Positions 34,856-43,813 of a stretch of 64,000 bases of DNA are shown here, in pieces; within the stretch, counting starts at the first letter, position 1; every line of letters starts with the position of its first letter. The notes beneath the pieces are model-generated. The model was not told the origin of the DNA. It ran no database searches and saw nothing but the letters and a program-made list of their open reading frames with translations. This stretch comes from Aureimonas sp. AU20 (GTDB taxonomy: Bacteria; Pseudomonadota; Alphaproteobacteria; Rhizobiales; Rhizobiaceae): NCBI RefSeq assembly GCF_001442755.1, contig NZ_CP006370.1, positions 62,001 through 126,000 on the forward strand. The letters run 5' to 3'. Made by a program: the position numbers and the translations under genes.

Positions 34856-36904
34856 ATGAAGACAGACATTTCGGAGCGGTTTGAGGGTTCGGCAGGACGC
34901 GAGAGACACCGCGCGCCCGCACGGCATGGTCCGAAGCGGGCGGCTCTGGGGCGCCGTCCGGCCGCCCATCCCTGGCGTCTTCTCCTGTGCTGCGCGCTTC
35001 TGGTGCTCGCCAGCTGTCCGCCGGCCCTCATCGTCGGCACCGACCTTTTGGGGTGGGGCGATCTCACGCGGCTGTTTCAGCCTCGGCCGGGGATCCAACA
35101 GGCCGTTCTGGAGACGCTGCGGCTTCCTCGCCTTCTCGTGGCGATCCTGATCGGCGCGGCGCTCGGCACGGCCGGCGCCCTCATGCAGAGCGTGCTTCGC
35201 AACAGTCTGGCCGCGCCCGACATCGTCGGCGTCACCAGCGCCGCGCAGCTGGCGCTCGTCGCCAACCATCTCCTGTTCTCGGCAGCGGTGCCCGACCTGG
35301 CGGCGACCTCGCTCGGCGGCCTCGCCGGTTGCCTCCTGTCGCTGGCGGTGGCAGGCGGCGCCCGCGTGGCGCCGGCCCGGCTGGCGCTGGCCGGCGTCGC
35401 GGTGTCCCTAGGGCTCGGCGCCCTGTCCTCGGCTATCGTTCTGTTTGCCGACGACCGCGCGTCCGGCCTCGTTCTCTGGAGCGCGGGCTTCCTCGATCAG
35501 ACCGGCTGGGATCGGCTCCGACAGGTCGCGCCCGGTCTCGGCCTCGGTCTCGTCTTGGCGCTTCTTCTTGCCCGAAGCCTCGACATCGCGAGCCTTGGGG
35601 AGGAAACGGCCGGCAATCTCGGGCTCGGCCGCGCCGTTCCTTTCTTGAGCCTCGGCGTCGCCGTCCTCCTGTCGGGCGCGGCGGTCTCGCTGGCGGGGCC
35701 GATCGGCTTCGTCGGCTTGGCCGTGCCCAATCTCGCGCGCATGGCGGTGGGGTCGCGGCACCGGCATGTGCTGCCGCTCTCCGCTGTGGGCGGCGCGCTC
35801 GTGCTGCTTTGGGCCGATATCGCCGCGCAGGCTCTCGGTGCCAACGGCGCGCTGCCGACCGGGGCGCTCGTCGCCTGCGTCGGCGCGCCCGCCATGCTGT
35901 TCCTGGTCTTGCGCATGCGGGGTGGAGCCCGGCAGGGCGGCGGCGATCGCGCCCCGTCGCCCCGGGCGCTTCTGCCTCCTGCCCGGCTGGCCGCGCTTCT
36001 CCTGGCTCTTCTTCTGTGCGCCGGCCTCGCCGGGCTGGCGGCGGGGGACGGATGGGCCTTTGCAAACGGCCCTTTCCTCGACACCGCCGCGATGCGACTG
36101 CCGAGGCTCCTCGCCGCCGCCGGCGCGGGTGCGCTGCTGGGCCTTGCCGGAACGCTTCTCCAGACGCTGACGCGAAACCCGCTGGCCGGCCCCGAGACGC
36201 TCGGCATTCTGCAAGGGGCGGCCTTGTTCAGCCTCGTGGCGATCGGCTTCGGCGCCGTGCCGGGCTCGCTCGGCTTCTTTGCTGCCACCTCGGCGGGCGG
36301 CGGCGTGGTGGTTCTCGTGCTCGCCGCGCTGAAGGCCGAGCGAGATCCGCTCAAGCTGGTTCTGTGCGGCGTCGCCCTTGCGGCGGGCTTCGGCGCGCTG
36401 TCCACGCTTTTCGTGGTGAACGCGCAGTTCCAGATGACGGAAGCCCTGTCCTGGCTCGCGGGGTCGACGCATGGCCGGAGCCTCACGCAGGCCGCCGTGC
36501 CGATCCCCTTCGCCGCGATCCTGCTTCTGGTGCTCTGGCTGGCACGGCGATCCTTCGACGTTCTGGCGCAGGGGGACGAGACGGCCCGCTCCCTCGGCCT
36601 CGCCGTTCCCGCCACGCGGCGGCTCGCGCTCGGAGCCGCGACCCTGGCGACGGGGCTTGCGGTCTCGACCGTGGGCGCCGTCGGCTTCATCGGCCTTCTC
36701 GCGCCCCATGCGGTGCGCATGCTCGGCGGCTCGAGGCACGGCGTTCTCCTGCCGGCCGCGATGGGAATGGGCGCGGCGGTCACCATGCTGGCCGATGCGG
36801 TGGGGCGCGCCGTGCTGGCGCCCTACGAAGTGCCGGTCGGCATCGTGACGGCGCTGGTCGGTGTGCCGCTGTTTCTCGGCATCCTACGCCGCAGCCCTCG
36901 CTAG
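34856..36904 (+). CDS. fhuB: Double-length ferric-hydroxamate permease (FhuB)
   Basis: 682-residue permease made of two fused FecCD halves (about 45-355 and 365-680). Each half shows the family motifs: GAALGTAGALMQSVLRNSLA and GPIGFVGLAVPNLARM in the first, GALLGLAGTLLQTLTRNPLAGPETLG and AVGFIGLLAPHAVRML in the second. Such fused permeases are typical of FhuB. The start is taken at MKTDISER, as upstream sequence in the frame overlaps the AraC gene. No FhuC ATPase gene follows; the next gene is a chemoreceptor. Confidence 0.93.
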   Translation: MKTDISERFEGSAGRERHRAPARHGPKRAALGRRPAAHPWRLLLCCALLVLASCPPALIVGTDLLGWGDLTRLFQPRPGIQQAVLETLRLPRLLVAILIGAALGTAGALMQSVLRNSLAAPDIVGVTSAAQLALVANHLLFSAAVPDLAATSLGGLAGCLLSLAVAGGARVAPARLALAGVAVSLGLGALSSAIVLFADDRASGLVLWSAGFLDQTGWDRLRQVAPGLGLGLVLALLLARSLDIASLGEETAGNLGLGRAVPFLSLGVAVLLSGAAVSLAGPIGFVGLAVPNLARMAVGSRHRHVLPLSAVGGALVLLWADIAAQALGANGALPTGALVACVGAPAMLFLVLRMRGGARQGGGDRAPSPRALLPPARLAALLLALLLCAGLAGLAAGDGWAFANGPFLDTAAMRLPRLLAAAGAGALLGLAGTLLQTLTRNPLAGPETLGILQGAALFSLVAIGFGAVPGSLGFFAATSAGGGVVVLVLAALKAERDPLKLVLCGVALAAGFGALSTLFVVNAQFQMTEALSWLAGSTHGRSLTQAAVPIPFAAILLLVLWLARRSFDVLAQGDETARSLGLAVPATRRLALGAATLATGLAVSTVGAVGFIGLLAPHAVRMLGGSRHGVLLPAAMGMGAAVTMLADAVGRAVLAPYEVPVGIVTALVGVPLFLGILRRSPR

Positions 36905-37258
36905 AGCATCTGCCGGTTGAGCGAACAGGCTCGGCCGTCGGATGATGCGATGAAAACGAGACTGCGGAAGCGTTTTCGCCGAGAGCCGTTCAGCGATCGA
37001 GAAGCCAGAGCGAGGCGGGTGTTGCCGCTTTCAACGTCGGCGCGGCAATGGAAGCCTCGCGCGATCCAGTCGCGACGACAGAAATCCGTCCAAAGACGCG
37101 CTCATATCCTCAAGCGTTATGTCGAATGATCCGGCAATGAGGCATTCACATCAATCTTATCCCATCGATGATTTGAATCGCTCATTCAATCGCTCCTTAA
37201 CACTCTTATCTTACCAGAACGTAAGATGCGCAGTACGCCTGACCTCTCGATATAAGGT
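36905..37258. other. Intergenic region with lower GC and an inverted repeat
   Basis: No gene is visible in these 354 bases. The part from about 37,130 is clearly richer in A and T than the rest of the window, as expected for a promoter. An inverted repeat ATCTTAC-CAGAAC-GTAAGAT lies at 37208-37227, about 30 bases before the chemoreceptor start. Confidence 0.5.
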
Positions 37259-38866
37259 ATGGTTAAATTGTCCGCCTCCAGAATGCTTCTCCTCTTCGGA
37301 GCGTTTGTGACAGTTCTTTTCGTCGCGGCACTCGGAACGCAGACATACGCATTCCTGACTTTGCGGATCGGCGGCGAGAGCTATGAACGCATCATTGCCG
37401 GGCGCGATCTCCAGGCCGACATTCTACCGCCCCCGCTTTTTCTGTCGGAGGCCTATCGGCTGGCGTTTCAGGCGCGATTTTCCCACGACGATCTCGATCC
37501 GATCCTGAAGTCGATCAAGGCCGCGCATGCCAGCTACGCGGAACGGATTGCCTATTGGAGTTCGCACGAACTTGCGGACCAGTTGAAGAGCGCGCTGCTC
37601 GGGCCAGTCCAGGCCACGTCCCGCGAATTCTGGTCGGTTCTGGACTCTCAGGCTCTGCCCGCCATCAAGTCGGGCGACGCGGCCGGGATCGACACCGCGT
37701 TCGGGGCTCTCGGACAAGCGTTCAGCCAGCACGCGGCCGCCGTCGATAGTCTCGTCAAAGCGTCCACCGCCTATGCCGAAGCGGAGGAGCAGACGGCGAC
37801 GGAGACGACACGCCTGCTTCTCATCGTCTCCAGCCTCGTTTCCGCCACGTCCCTCATTCTCTTCCTGGGCGGCCTCCTTTTCTTCAATCGAAAGGCCATC
37901 GCGCCACTGCGCTTCGTCTCCGCCGAGATCGGCCGTTTCGCCGAGGGCGATCTGCGGCCCGCTCGCTCGAACGGCGCGCGGCGCCTGAGCGGCGAGTTGC
38001 AGATCCTGACCGAGCGCATGCGCGCCAATCTGGTCAAGACATTGCAGGCCGCGCAGATGTCCGCCTCCAGCGTTTCCGGCGGCTCGATGCAGTCGGCCGC
38101 GACGGCCGAGCAATTGTCCGCCGGCTCCAGCGAACAGGCGGCAGCGTCCGAACAGGCCTCCGCCGCCGTGGAAGAGATGGCGGGCAATGTCCGGCAGAAC
38201 GCCGACAACGCCGCGCAGACCGAGAAGATCGCCGTCCAAGCCAATGTCAGCGCCGAGCGCACCGGCACGGCCGTGGTGGAATCAATGGAAGCGATGCGCA
38301 TCATCGTGGAGAAGATCGCGATCATCCGCGAGATCGCGCGCCAGACCGATCTTCTCGCCTTGAACGCGGCGATCGAGGCGGCGCGCGCGGGGCAGCACGG
38401 CAAGGGCTTCGCCGTGGTCGCCTCCGAAGTGCGGAAGCTGGCCGAACGGAGCCAGGAGGCCGCGACGGAGATCAGCGAGCTCTCGAACTCGACGCTCACA
38501 CGCTCCGAGGAAGCCGGCGAAATGCTGAGCCAGCTCGTGCCCGACATTCGACGCACGGCCGATCTGGTGAGCGAAATCTCGGCCGCCTGCCGCGAGCAGT
38601 CGGTCGGAATCGAGCAGATCAATCAGGCGATCCAGCAGCTGGATCAGGTGACGCAGAGCAATGCCAGCGCGGCCAACGAGATGGCGGCGACGGCCGAGCA
38701 GCTCTCCACTGAAGCCGCCAATCTCAGCGACTATGTCAGCTTCTTCAAGGTGGCCGAGGAGACGGCCGCCGCGAACAGCGACATGTCCGGGTCCGAAACC
38801 ACCGGGACCCCGCCGGGCGAGACAACGGCGGCGCCCGCCTCCTCGCTGCGCCGGCTCGCGGCCTGA
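37259..38866 (+). CDS. Methyl-accepting chemotaxis protein
   Basis: 535 residues. TM1 at about 9-30, a periplasmic helical domain of about 150 residues without a recognised ligand fold, TM2 at about 185-207 ([24 protein letters not shown]), a HAMP-like linker, and a signalling domain. The conserved tip [31 protein letters not shown] is near 360-390. The coiled-coil arms carry Gln/Glu pairs suited to methylation. The C-terminal tail is Thr/Ala-rich with no CheR-binding pentapeptide I can see. Signal unknown. Confidence 0.95.
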   Translation: MVKLSASRMLLLFGAFVTVLFVAALGTQTYAFLTLRIGGESYERIIAGRDLQADILPPPLFLSEAYRLAFQARFSHDDLDPILKSIKAAHASYAERIAYWSSHELADQLKSALLGPVQATSREFWSVLDSQALPAIKSGDAAGIDTAFGALGQAFSQHAAAVDSLVKASTAYAEAEEQTATETTRLLLIVSSLVSATSLILFLGGLLFFNRKAIAPLRFVSAEIGRFAEGDLRPARSNGARRLSGELQILTERMRANLVKTLQAAQMSASSVSGGSMQSAATAEQLSAGSSEQAAASEQASAAVEEMAGNVRQNADNAAQTEKIAVQANVSAERTGTAVVESMEAMRIIVEKIAIIREIARQTDLLALNAAIEAARAGQHGKGFAVVASEVRKLAERSQEAATEISELSNSTLTRSEEAGEMLSQLVPDIRRTADLVSEISAACREQSVGIEQINQAIQQLDQVTQSNASAANEMAATAEQLSTEAANLSDYVSFFKVAEETAAANSDMSGSETTGTPPGETTAAPASSLRRLAA

Positions 38867-38910
38867 GCGGTTCCCGGGGCGCCCTTCGCGGTGCTCTCGG
38901 CAATCCCCGA

Positions 38911-39672
38911 TCAGATCGAGCCGGCATCCACGGGATACCAGCCGGCGGTGCACATGGCGGCATTGTCGGACGCCAGAAACAGAACCATCGCCGCGACGAA
39001 GGCTGGCGTGTTCAGATCGGGCAGGCACTGCCGGGCGCGATGGGCCTCCAGCCCTTCGGGGCTGGCCCAGAGCGTCAACTGTCGCTCGGTCATGACCCAG
39101 CTCGGCACCACCGTGTTGACGCGGATGCGATGCGGGCCGAGATCGCGCGCGAAGGAACGTGTCAATCCATGGATGCCGGCCTTGGCGCTGGTGTAGACCG
39201 GCATCCCGCCGACCCCCTCCATCCACGAGGCCGAGCCCATATTGACGATCGCGCCGCCCCCGCGCGCGATCATGCCGGGCGCGACGGCCTGGATGGCGAA
39301 GAACAGATGGCGCAGATTGATCGCCGACAGCCGATCGTAGCGCTCCGGCGTCACCTCGCGCCAGTCGTGCCGATCGTCCAGCGCGGCATTGTTGACGAGG
39401 ATTTCGGCCGGGCCGAGCGTCGCGGCAAGGCTTGCGAAACCCGACCGAAGCCCCTCGATATCGGTCACGTCGCAGCGCTCGAAGCGGACCTCGGCGCCCG
39501 CCTCGCGCCAGCGCGTCACGAGTGCTTCGCCCGCCGCCCCGTCGATATCCACGAAGCCGACGCGGGCCTCCTGCTCCGCGAAGGCGCCGACGATCTCCGC
39601 GCCGATGCCGGACGCCCCGCCCGTGACGAAGACGGAGCGGCCGTGCAGGCTGGGATAGATGGCTCGTTCCAT
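38911..39672 (-). CDS. SDR-family sugar dehydrogenase (1)
   Basis: 253-residue short-chain dehydrogenase. NAD(P) motif TGGASGIGAE near 17, NNAA near 95, catalytic Ser in VNMGSASW, YTSAK near 159, and the terminal GWYPVDAG. The acidic residue after beta-strand 2 (VDIDG) points to NAD rather than NADP. The closest pattern is the L-fucose/L-arabinose/D-xylose dehydrogenase-like group. Last gene of a minus-strand operon with another SDR, an aldolase and an unusual kinase. Exact substrate unknown. Confidence 0.9.
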   Translation of the reverse strand: MERAIYPSLHGRSVFVTGGASGIGAEIVGAFAEQEARVGFVDIDGAAGEALVTRWREAGAEVRFERCDVTDIEGLRSGFASLAATLGPAEILVNNAALDDRHDWREVTPERYDRLSAINLRHLFFAIQAVAPGMIARGGGAIVNMGSASWMEGVGGMPVYTSAKAGIHGLTRSFARDLGPHRIRVNTVVPSWVMTERQLTLWASPEGLEAHRARQCLPDLNTPAFVAAMVLFLASDNAAMCTAGWYPVDAGSI

Positions 39673-39698
39673 GGGCTTCCCCCTTCTCCGCGCGTCGA

Positions 39699-40451
39699 TC
39701 AGAACATCGCGAGCCCGCCATTGATCTCGATGATCTCGCCCGTCAGGAACGAGGCCTCCTCCGACGCGAGGTAGAGAACGGCGCCCGCCACGTCCTCCGG
39801 CCGCCCTTCGCGGCCGAGCGGCGTGCGCGCCACCGTCGCGTCGCGCCCTTCGCGGGTCGAGAACCGGTCGTGGAACTGCGTGCCGATCAGGCCGGGCGCG
39901 ACGCCGTTGACGCGGATGCCTTGCCCGCCAACCTCCTTGGCCAGCGCCTTGGCGAAGGTCATCACGCCGCCCTTCGAGGCGGCATAGGCCGAGGCGCCCA
40001 TGCCGCCGCCGTCATGGGCGGCGAGCGAGCTCATGAGCACCAGCGCGCCCCGCCCGGCCTCGATCATCTGCGGAAGCAGCGCGCGGGCGGTGAGAAAGGT
40101 GCTCGTCAGATTGACGGCCATGACCTCGTTCCAAAGATCGAGCGGGAAGTCCACGACCTTGCAGCGACGCAGGAGGCCGCCCGCGTTGGCGACGCCGACC
40201 GAGATCGGCCCCAGCGCCTCGTTGGCCCGGCGCACCGCGTCCGTCACCGCCTCTTCCCGTGTCGCGTCGCACTCGATGGCGAGAAGCGCGCCCTGCGGGG
40301 CGGCCTCCACCATCTCTCGCGCCGCCTCGCCGCTCGCGGCGTAGGTGAAGGCGACCCGCGCGCCCTCGCGCGCGAAGCCCTCCACCACCGCGCGGCCGAT
40401 GCCGGACGCGCCGCCCGTGACGAACACCGTCTGCCCTTCGAACCTGCCCAT
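39699..40451 (-). CDS. SDR-family sugar dehydrogenase (2)
   Basis: 250 residues from ATG 40451, which follows GGGGGAGGGGCGC; a GTG at 40487 overlapping the aldolase stop is an alternative start. NAD(P) motif TGGASGIGRAV, NAGG, Ser in LMSSLAAHD, YAASKGG, and the C-terminal GEIIEINGGLAM. After strand 2 it reads FTYAASGE, with no acidic residue, so it may prefer NADP, unlike its neighbour. It may reduce or oxidise an intermediate of the same pathway. Confidence 0.9.
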   Translation of the reverse strand: MGRFEGQTVFVTGGASGIGRAVVEGFAREGARVAFTYAASGEAAREMVEAAPQGALLAIECDATREEAVTDAVRRANEALGPISVGVANAGGLLRRCKVVDFPLDLWNEVMAVNLTSTFLTARALLPQMIEAGRGALVLMSSLAAHDGGGMGASAYAASKGGVMTFAKALAKEVGGQGIRVNGVAPGLIGTQFHDRFSTREGRDATVARTPLGREGRPEDVAGAVLYLASEEASFLTGEIIEINGGLAMF

Positions 40452-40483
40452 GCGCCCCTCCCCCGTTCCGCTCATCTGGCCGC

Positions 40484-41512
40484 TCACGCTTCCTGCCAGC
40501 CGGCATACCAGCCGTCGGGATAGGCGCGGGTGAGCTCGCTGCCGGTGAGTTCCGGCCGGTAGGGGCGGCCATGGCGGCGGGCGATGTCGGTGAGTTCGGA
40601 CAGGCGCCCGGCGGCGGCGGCGGCGGCCTCGGCGCGCTGGGCGGGGTCGCGCGTCGCCGCCGCGTCCTGCCAGATCGAGCGCCCGCCCAGGAAGCCCGAC
40701 GCGCCCGCCCGGCAGGCGACCTCGACCTGATCGCGGAACTCCTCGTAGCCGACGCCCGCCGACAGGATGACCCAGGGCTGGCTCATGCCGGCGTCGAGGC
40801 GCCGGCAGGCATCGACCGACGCGTCCCGCCCCTCGGGCGTCGAGACGTCGCCGGGAAACTCCACCTTCAGCATGTCGGCGCCGAACTCGGCCGCGAGATG
40901 GGCGGATTCGATGATGCCTTCCACGCGGCGCGCGGCCCAGGCGGCGCTCTTGGTGTCCTCGCCCGGCAGGGCGTACCAGATCGGCTCCACCACGAGCGGA
41001 ATGGAGAAGGCGCGGCAGTCCACCACGAGATCGCGCACCACCTGCCGCTGCGCCTCGGCCGTCTCCGCTTCCGGCCGGTAGAACCAGAGCAGCTTCACCA
41101 TGTCGGCGCCCAGCATCTTGATCTTGCGCACCGTCCAGCCCTGCCGCCAGCGCGTGCGCCGCTCGCCGTTCACCACGTCGAACCCCTCGCCCTCGATGCT
41201 GGAGATGAGGCCGACCGCGCCCGGCAGCGCGCGGGAGGCGATCACCTGCGCCAAGCTGAACTGCGCTTCCAGCAGAAAGGCGCTCGCGACAGGCGCGATG
41301 TGGCGCACCAGTTCGAGCTTGGCCTCCACCGCCTGCTCGTAGGACACGGTGTTGCGGTCCTCGGCCAGAAGGTCCTTGAAGCTGATGAGATGGTCGAGCG
41401 CCAGGATCGCGAAGAAGCCGTCCGGCGTCGTGATCCGCTGCAGGCCGCGCAGCTTTCCGGGATCGAGGTCAACGGTGGAGGCAGGCTGCTCGATGCGGGG
41501 ATGGACGGTCAC
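40484..41512 (-). CDS. LacD-like class I sugar-phosphate aldolase
   Basis: 342-residue aldolase of the LacD/YihT type. FAILALDHLISFKDLL near the N-terminus, GADMVKLLWFYRPEA in the middle and GADMLKVEFPGDVS, whose Lys on the beta strand is the expected Schiff-base former, then LSAGVGYEEF and the GGRSIWQDA phosphate site. GTG start with AGGAGAA upstream and GTGA overlap with the kinase gene show tight coupling. LacD splits tagatose 1,6-bisphosphate and YihT splits sulfofructose 1-phosphate; the substrate here is unknown and probably a ketose phosphate made by the neighbouring kinase. Confidence 0.85.
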   Translation of the reverse strand: MTVHPRIEQPASTVDLDPGKLRGLQRITTPDGFFAILALDHLISFKDLLAEDRNTVSYEQAVEAKLELVRHIAPVASAFLLEAQFSLAQVIASRALPGAVGLISSIEGEGFDVVNGERRTRWRQGWTVRKIKMLGADMVKLLWFYRPEAETAEAQRQVVRDLVVDCRAFSIPLVVEPIWYALPGEDTKSAAWAARRVEGIIESAHLAAEFGADMLKVEFPGDVSTPEGRDASVDACRRLDAGMSQPWVILSAGVGYEEFRDQVEVACRAGASGFLGGRSIWQDAAATRDPAQRAEAAAAAAGRLSELTDIARRHGRPYRPELTGSELTRAYPDGWYAGWQEA

Positions 41513-42762
41513 GCGAGTTCTCCTGGGGTCAAGTGTCGGGATGGGGAGCGCGCCGCCGCGTGGACGAGCAGGCAGCCGGCGAGAAACGTGTCGCCGAGCC
41601 CGATCGTGCTGCGGGGGCGGTTGGTATAGGGGCTGGGGCAGCGCACGAGGCGCCAGCCCTGCCCGAGATCCTGGTCCGGCCCGGCGTCGGTGAAGGCCGC
41701 GCCCGGCGGGCAGGTGTCGGGAAGAACGGGCTCGCCCGCCCGCGCCCGGCAGGCGGCGAGAAGGCAGCCGGTCATCAGCGCCTGCCGCTCGCGCGCCGGG
41801 TCGGCCCGCGTCAGCGCGGCGGCCCACTCGTCGGCATGGACGCAGACGCGCTCCAGATCGTGCGCCAGCGCGAAGAGCTTGAGCTCCGGCCCGAGATCGC
41901 CGCCACTGATGCCGCACCATTCCGACCAGCTCATGCCGACCGAGGTCAGCGAGCCCCGCAGGGCCGCGAGGATGCGCTGGGGCAGATGGGCCCGCGCGCC
42001 GTAGTCGGCAAGTTCGAGATGCAGGAAGGGCAACCCCGCCCGGCGCCAGAGAAGCGCCTGCGCCCCGACATGGGCGAGCGTTTCCTCGATCGCCTCGTCG
42101 GGCGTCGCGACGAGGCTGGAAATGGCCCCCGCGCCCGCCGCATGGGCAAAGATCGCGCTTTGCGCTTCGAACGCGGCGTCGCGCTCCGGCCCGTCGGCCG
42201 CCAGTCGAACGATGACCCGCGTCGCGCGGCGCACGGGCACGCCGCCGATCGTGGTGCCGAGTTGCGTTTCGAAGATCCAGTGCCGCGCCTTGCCCGCGCC
42301 GGGCTCGACATTGATCCGGTGCTTGGGCCGCCAGCCGCCCGGCGCGGCCAGCCGCACGTCGGGGTGAACGAGGGCGAGCTGGTCGGGCGAGCGGTCACTG
42401 AGCGCCAGCAGCGCCGGGGTGCCGAGAAGCGCCAGGACATTGGCGATCTGCAGCGAGGTGCCGCCGGCGCGAAGCCGATGCGGCAGGCTCTCCGCCATCC
42501 AGGCGTCGCCCTCCGGCCAGTCCAGCGCGATCTCGCCGCCGATGCCGTCCTCGACGCGCCGCCGCAGCTCGTCCGACAAGGCCCAGGCGCCGGGGGGCGC
42601 ATCGCCGGCGAAAAGCGCGGCGGCCTCGTGCAGCGGCACGACGGCGTCCACGAAGGCGGAAAAGCCGAGCAGCACCGGCGCGGCCTCCGCCGCCCGTCCG
42701 GGCAGGCGCAAGGCGAGTTCGCCATAGGCGTCCCGCCAGAAGTCGGCCTCGCCGCTCCGCAT
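41509..42762 (-). CDS. ADP-dependent phosphofructokinase/glucokinase-like sugar kinase
   Basis: 417-residue protein that I place in the ADP-PFK/GK family of the ribokinase fold. Matching segments: SAFVDAV near 35-41, RAGGTSLQIANVLA at 98-111 (GG..NxLA substrate loop), HLEL at 248-251, SVGMSWSEW at 274-282, LERVCVHADEW at 303-313 (archaeal LxRxHVHTYGYY), and STIGLGDT at 385-392 with the catalytic GxGD. The NxxE magnesium motif of the family appears as SWSE (278-281), with Ser for Asn. Start by GGGAGGCGAAG. First gene of the operon; phosphate donor and substrate are unknown. Confidence 0.78.
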   Translation of the reverse strand: MRSGEADFWRDAYGELALRLPGRAAEAAPVLLGFSAFVDAVVPLHEAAALFAGDAPPGAWALSDELRRRVEDGIGGEIALDWPEGDAWMAESLPHRLRAGGTSLQIANVLALLGTPALLALSDRSPDQLALVHPDVRLAAPGGWRPKHRINVEPGAGKARHWIFETQLGTTIGGVPVRRATRVIVRLAADGPERDAAFEAQSAIFAHAAGAGAISSLVATPDEAIEETLAHVGAQALLWRRAGLPFLHLELADYGARAHLPQRILAALRGSLTSVGMSWSEWCGISGGDLGPELKLFALAHDLERVCVHADEWAAALTRADPARERQALMTGCLLAACRARAGEPVLPDTCPPGAAFTDAGPDQDLGQGWRLVRCPSPYTNRPRSTIGLGDTFLAGCLLVHAAARSPSRHLTPGELA

Positions 42763-42775
42763 CTTCGCCTCCCGT

Positions 42776-42791
42776 ATATGCGTTTTTTTGC
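42776..42791. promoter_or_regulatory. Candidate DeoR operator copy 1
   Basis: ATATGCGTTTTTTTGC lies 14 bases before the kinase start, in the divergent region between kinase and DeoR genes. Fourteen of its 16 bases recur in the same orientation at 43706-43721 before the transporter operon. It would block the kinase operon start and could also act on the DeoR promoter. Confidence 0.6.
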
Positions 42792-42884
42792 TGTTATGTG
42801 CTAGGTATCGCTTCTACATTGCGCAAGTCAAGCGAGAGATCGTAAGGCTCTTTGCAATTTCGAGCGTGAGACACAGGAGTCCCG

Positions 42885-43667
42885 ATGGCCAAGAACGCCA
42901 GTTCCCTTCCCGCGCGGCGGCGCGCCAACATGCTGGAGCTGATCGGCCGGGACGGCAGCGTCAGCGTGCCGGATCTGGCCGAGCGCTTCGCGGTTTCGCT
43001 GGACACGGTGCGGCGCGATCTCGACCATCTGGCCCGCAGCGGCGCGCTGGTGCGCGCGCATGGCGGCGCGCTGCGCGTGTCGCAGGGCGATCCGCTGAAG
43101 CCCCTGGCGGACCGGGTTCTCGACCAGTCCAGCGAGAAGGCGGCGATTGCCAAGCTCTGCGCGAAACAGGTGCGCAACGGCGAAACGCTGATGCTGAACG
43201 GCGGCTCCACCACGCTTCTCGTGGCCGAGGCGCTGGCGGATCATGCGCAGACCGTGGTCTTCACCAACAATCTCGCCCTGCCCGCCAGCCTGGCGCCGGG
43301 GCACTTCGCCGCGCTGCACGTGCTCGGCGGAGAGTACCGCGCGCTCACCCGCGTGTCGGTCGGCCCGCTCCTGTTCGCCAATTCGGAGCGCATCAACATC
43401 GACACGGCGATCATCGGCGTGCGCGCCATCCATGCCGACAACGGCATCCTGACCAGCGATCTCGCGGAAGCCTCGATGATCGCAGACATGATGGCGCTCG
43501 CCCGGCGCACCATCGTCGTCGCGGACGCCTCGAAATTCGGCCAATACGCCTTCGCGACCATCGCGCCCCTGTCGGCGATCGACATTCTCGTCACCGACCG
43601 CGCGCCGGACGGCGCTCTGGCGGAGGCGCTGCGGGGCGCGGACGTCAGCGTCGTCACCCCCGGCTGA
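42885..43667 (+). CDS. DeoR-family regulator of the kinase-aldolase sugar locus
   Basis: 260 residues. N-terminal helix-turn-helix (RRANMLELIGRDGSVSVPDLAERFAVSLDTVRRDLDHL), HGGALRV linker, and a DeoR sensor domain (LNGGSTTLLVAEAL; VADASKFGQYAFATIAP) that binds a sugar phosphate. AGGAG ribosome site. It lies between a catabolic operon (minus) and a transport operon (plus); a 16-bp motif shared by both promoters is its likely binding site. Confidence 0.93.
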   Translation: MAKNASSLPARRRANMLELIGRDGSVSVPDLAERFAVSLDTVRRDLDHLARSGALVRAHGGALRVSQGDPLKPLADRVLDQSSEKAAIAKLCAKQVRNGETLMLNGGSTTLLVAEALADHAQTVVFTNNLALPASLAPGHFAALHVLGGEYRALTRVSVGPLLFANSERINIDTAIIGVRAIHADNGILTSDLAEASMIADMMALARRTIVVADASKFGQYAFATIAPLSAIDILVTDRAPDGALAEALRGADVSVVTPG

Positions 43668-43705
43668 TCGATCGATGCCGCAACGCACGAAGAATGCTGC
43701 ATTGC

Positions 43706-43721
43706 ATATGCATTTTATTGC
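43706..43721. promoter_or_regulatory. Candidate DeoR operator copy 2
   Basis: ATATGCATTTTATTGC, in the 146-bp gap before the transporter operon, matches copy 1 at 42776 in 14 of 16 bases. It overlaps a TGCATATGCA palindrome (43703-43712) and lies just before a possible promoter, TTGACG (43732-43737) and TTTGCT (43755-43760) with a 17-base spacer. Confidence 0.6.
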
Positions 43722-43813
43722 GTGATTCTGCTTGACGCCAAGGGCGAGTCGGCGTTTGCTTTCCCCTGACGGACATCCGCGGCGATGCATCGCGGAGCCT
43801 CACGGAGGGAACC

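Noticed and set aside
36905..37258. Small RNA or tRNA in the AT-richer gap before the chemoreceptor
   Set aside because: No cloverleaf or T-run terminator is seen; only one short inverted repeat, which fits a promoter element better.
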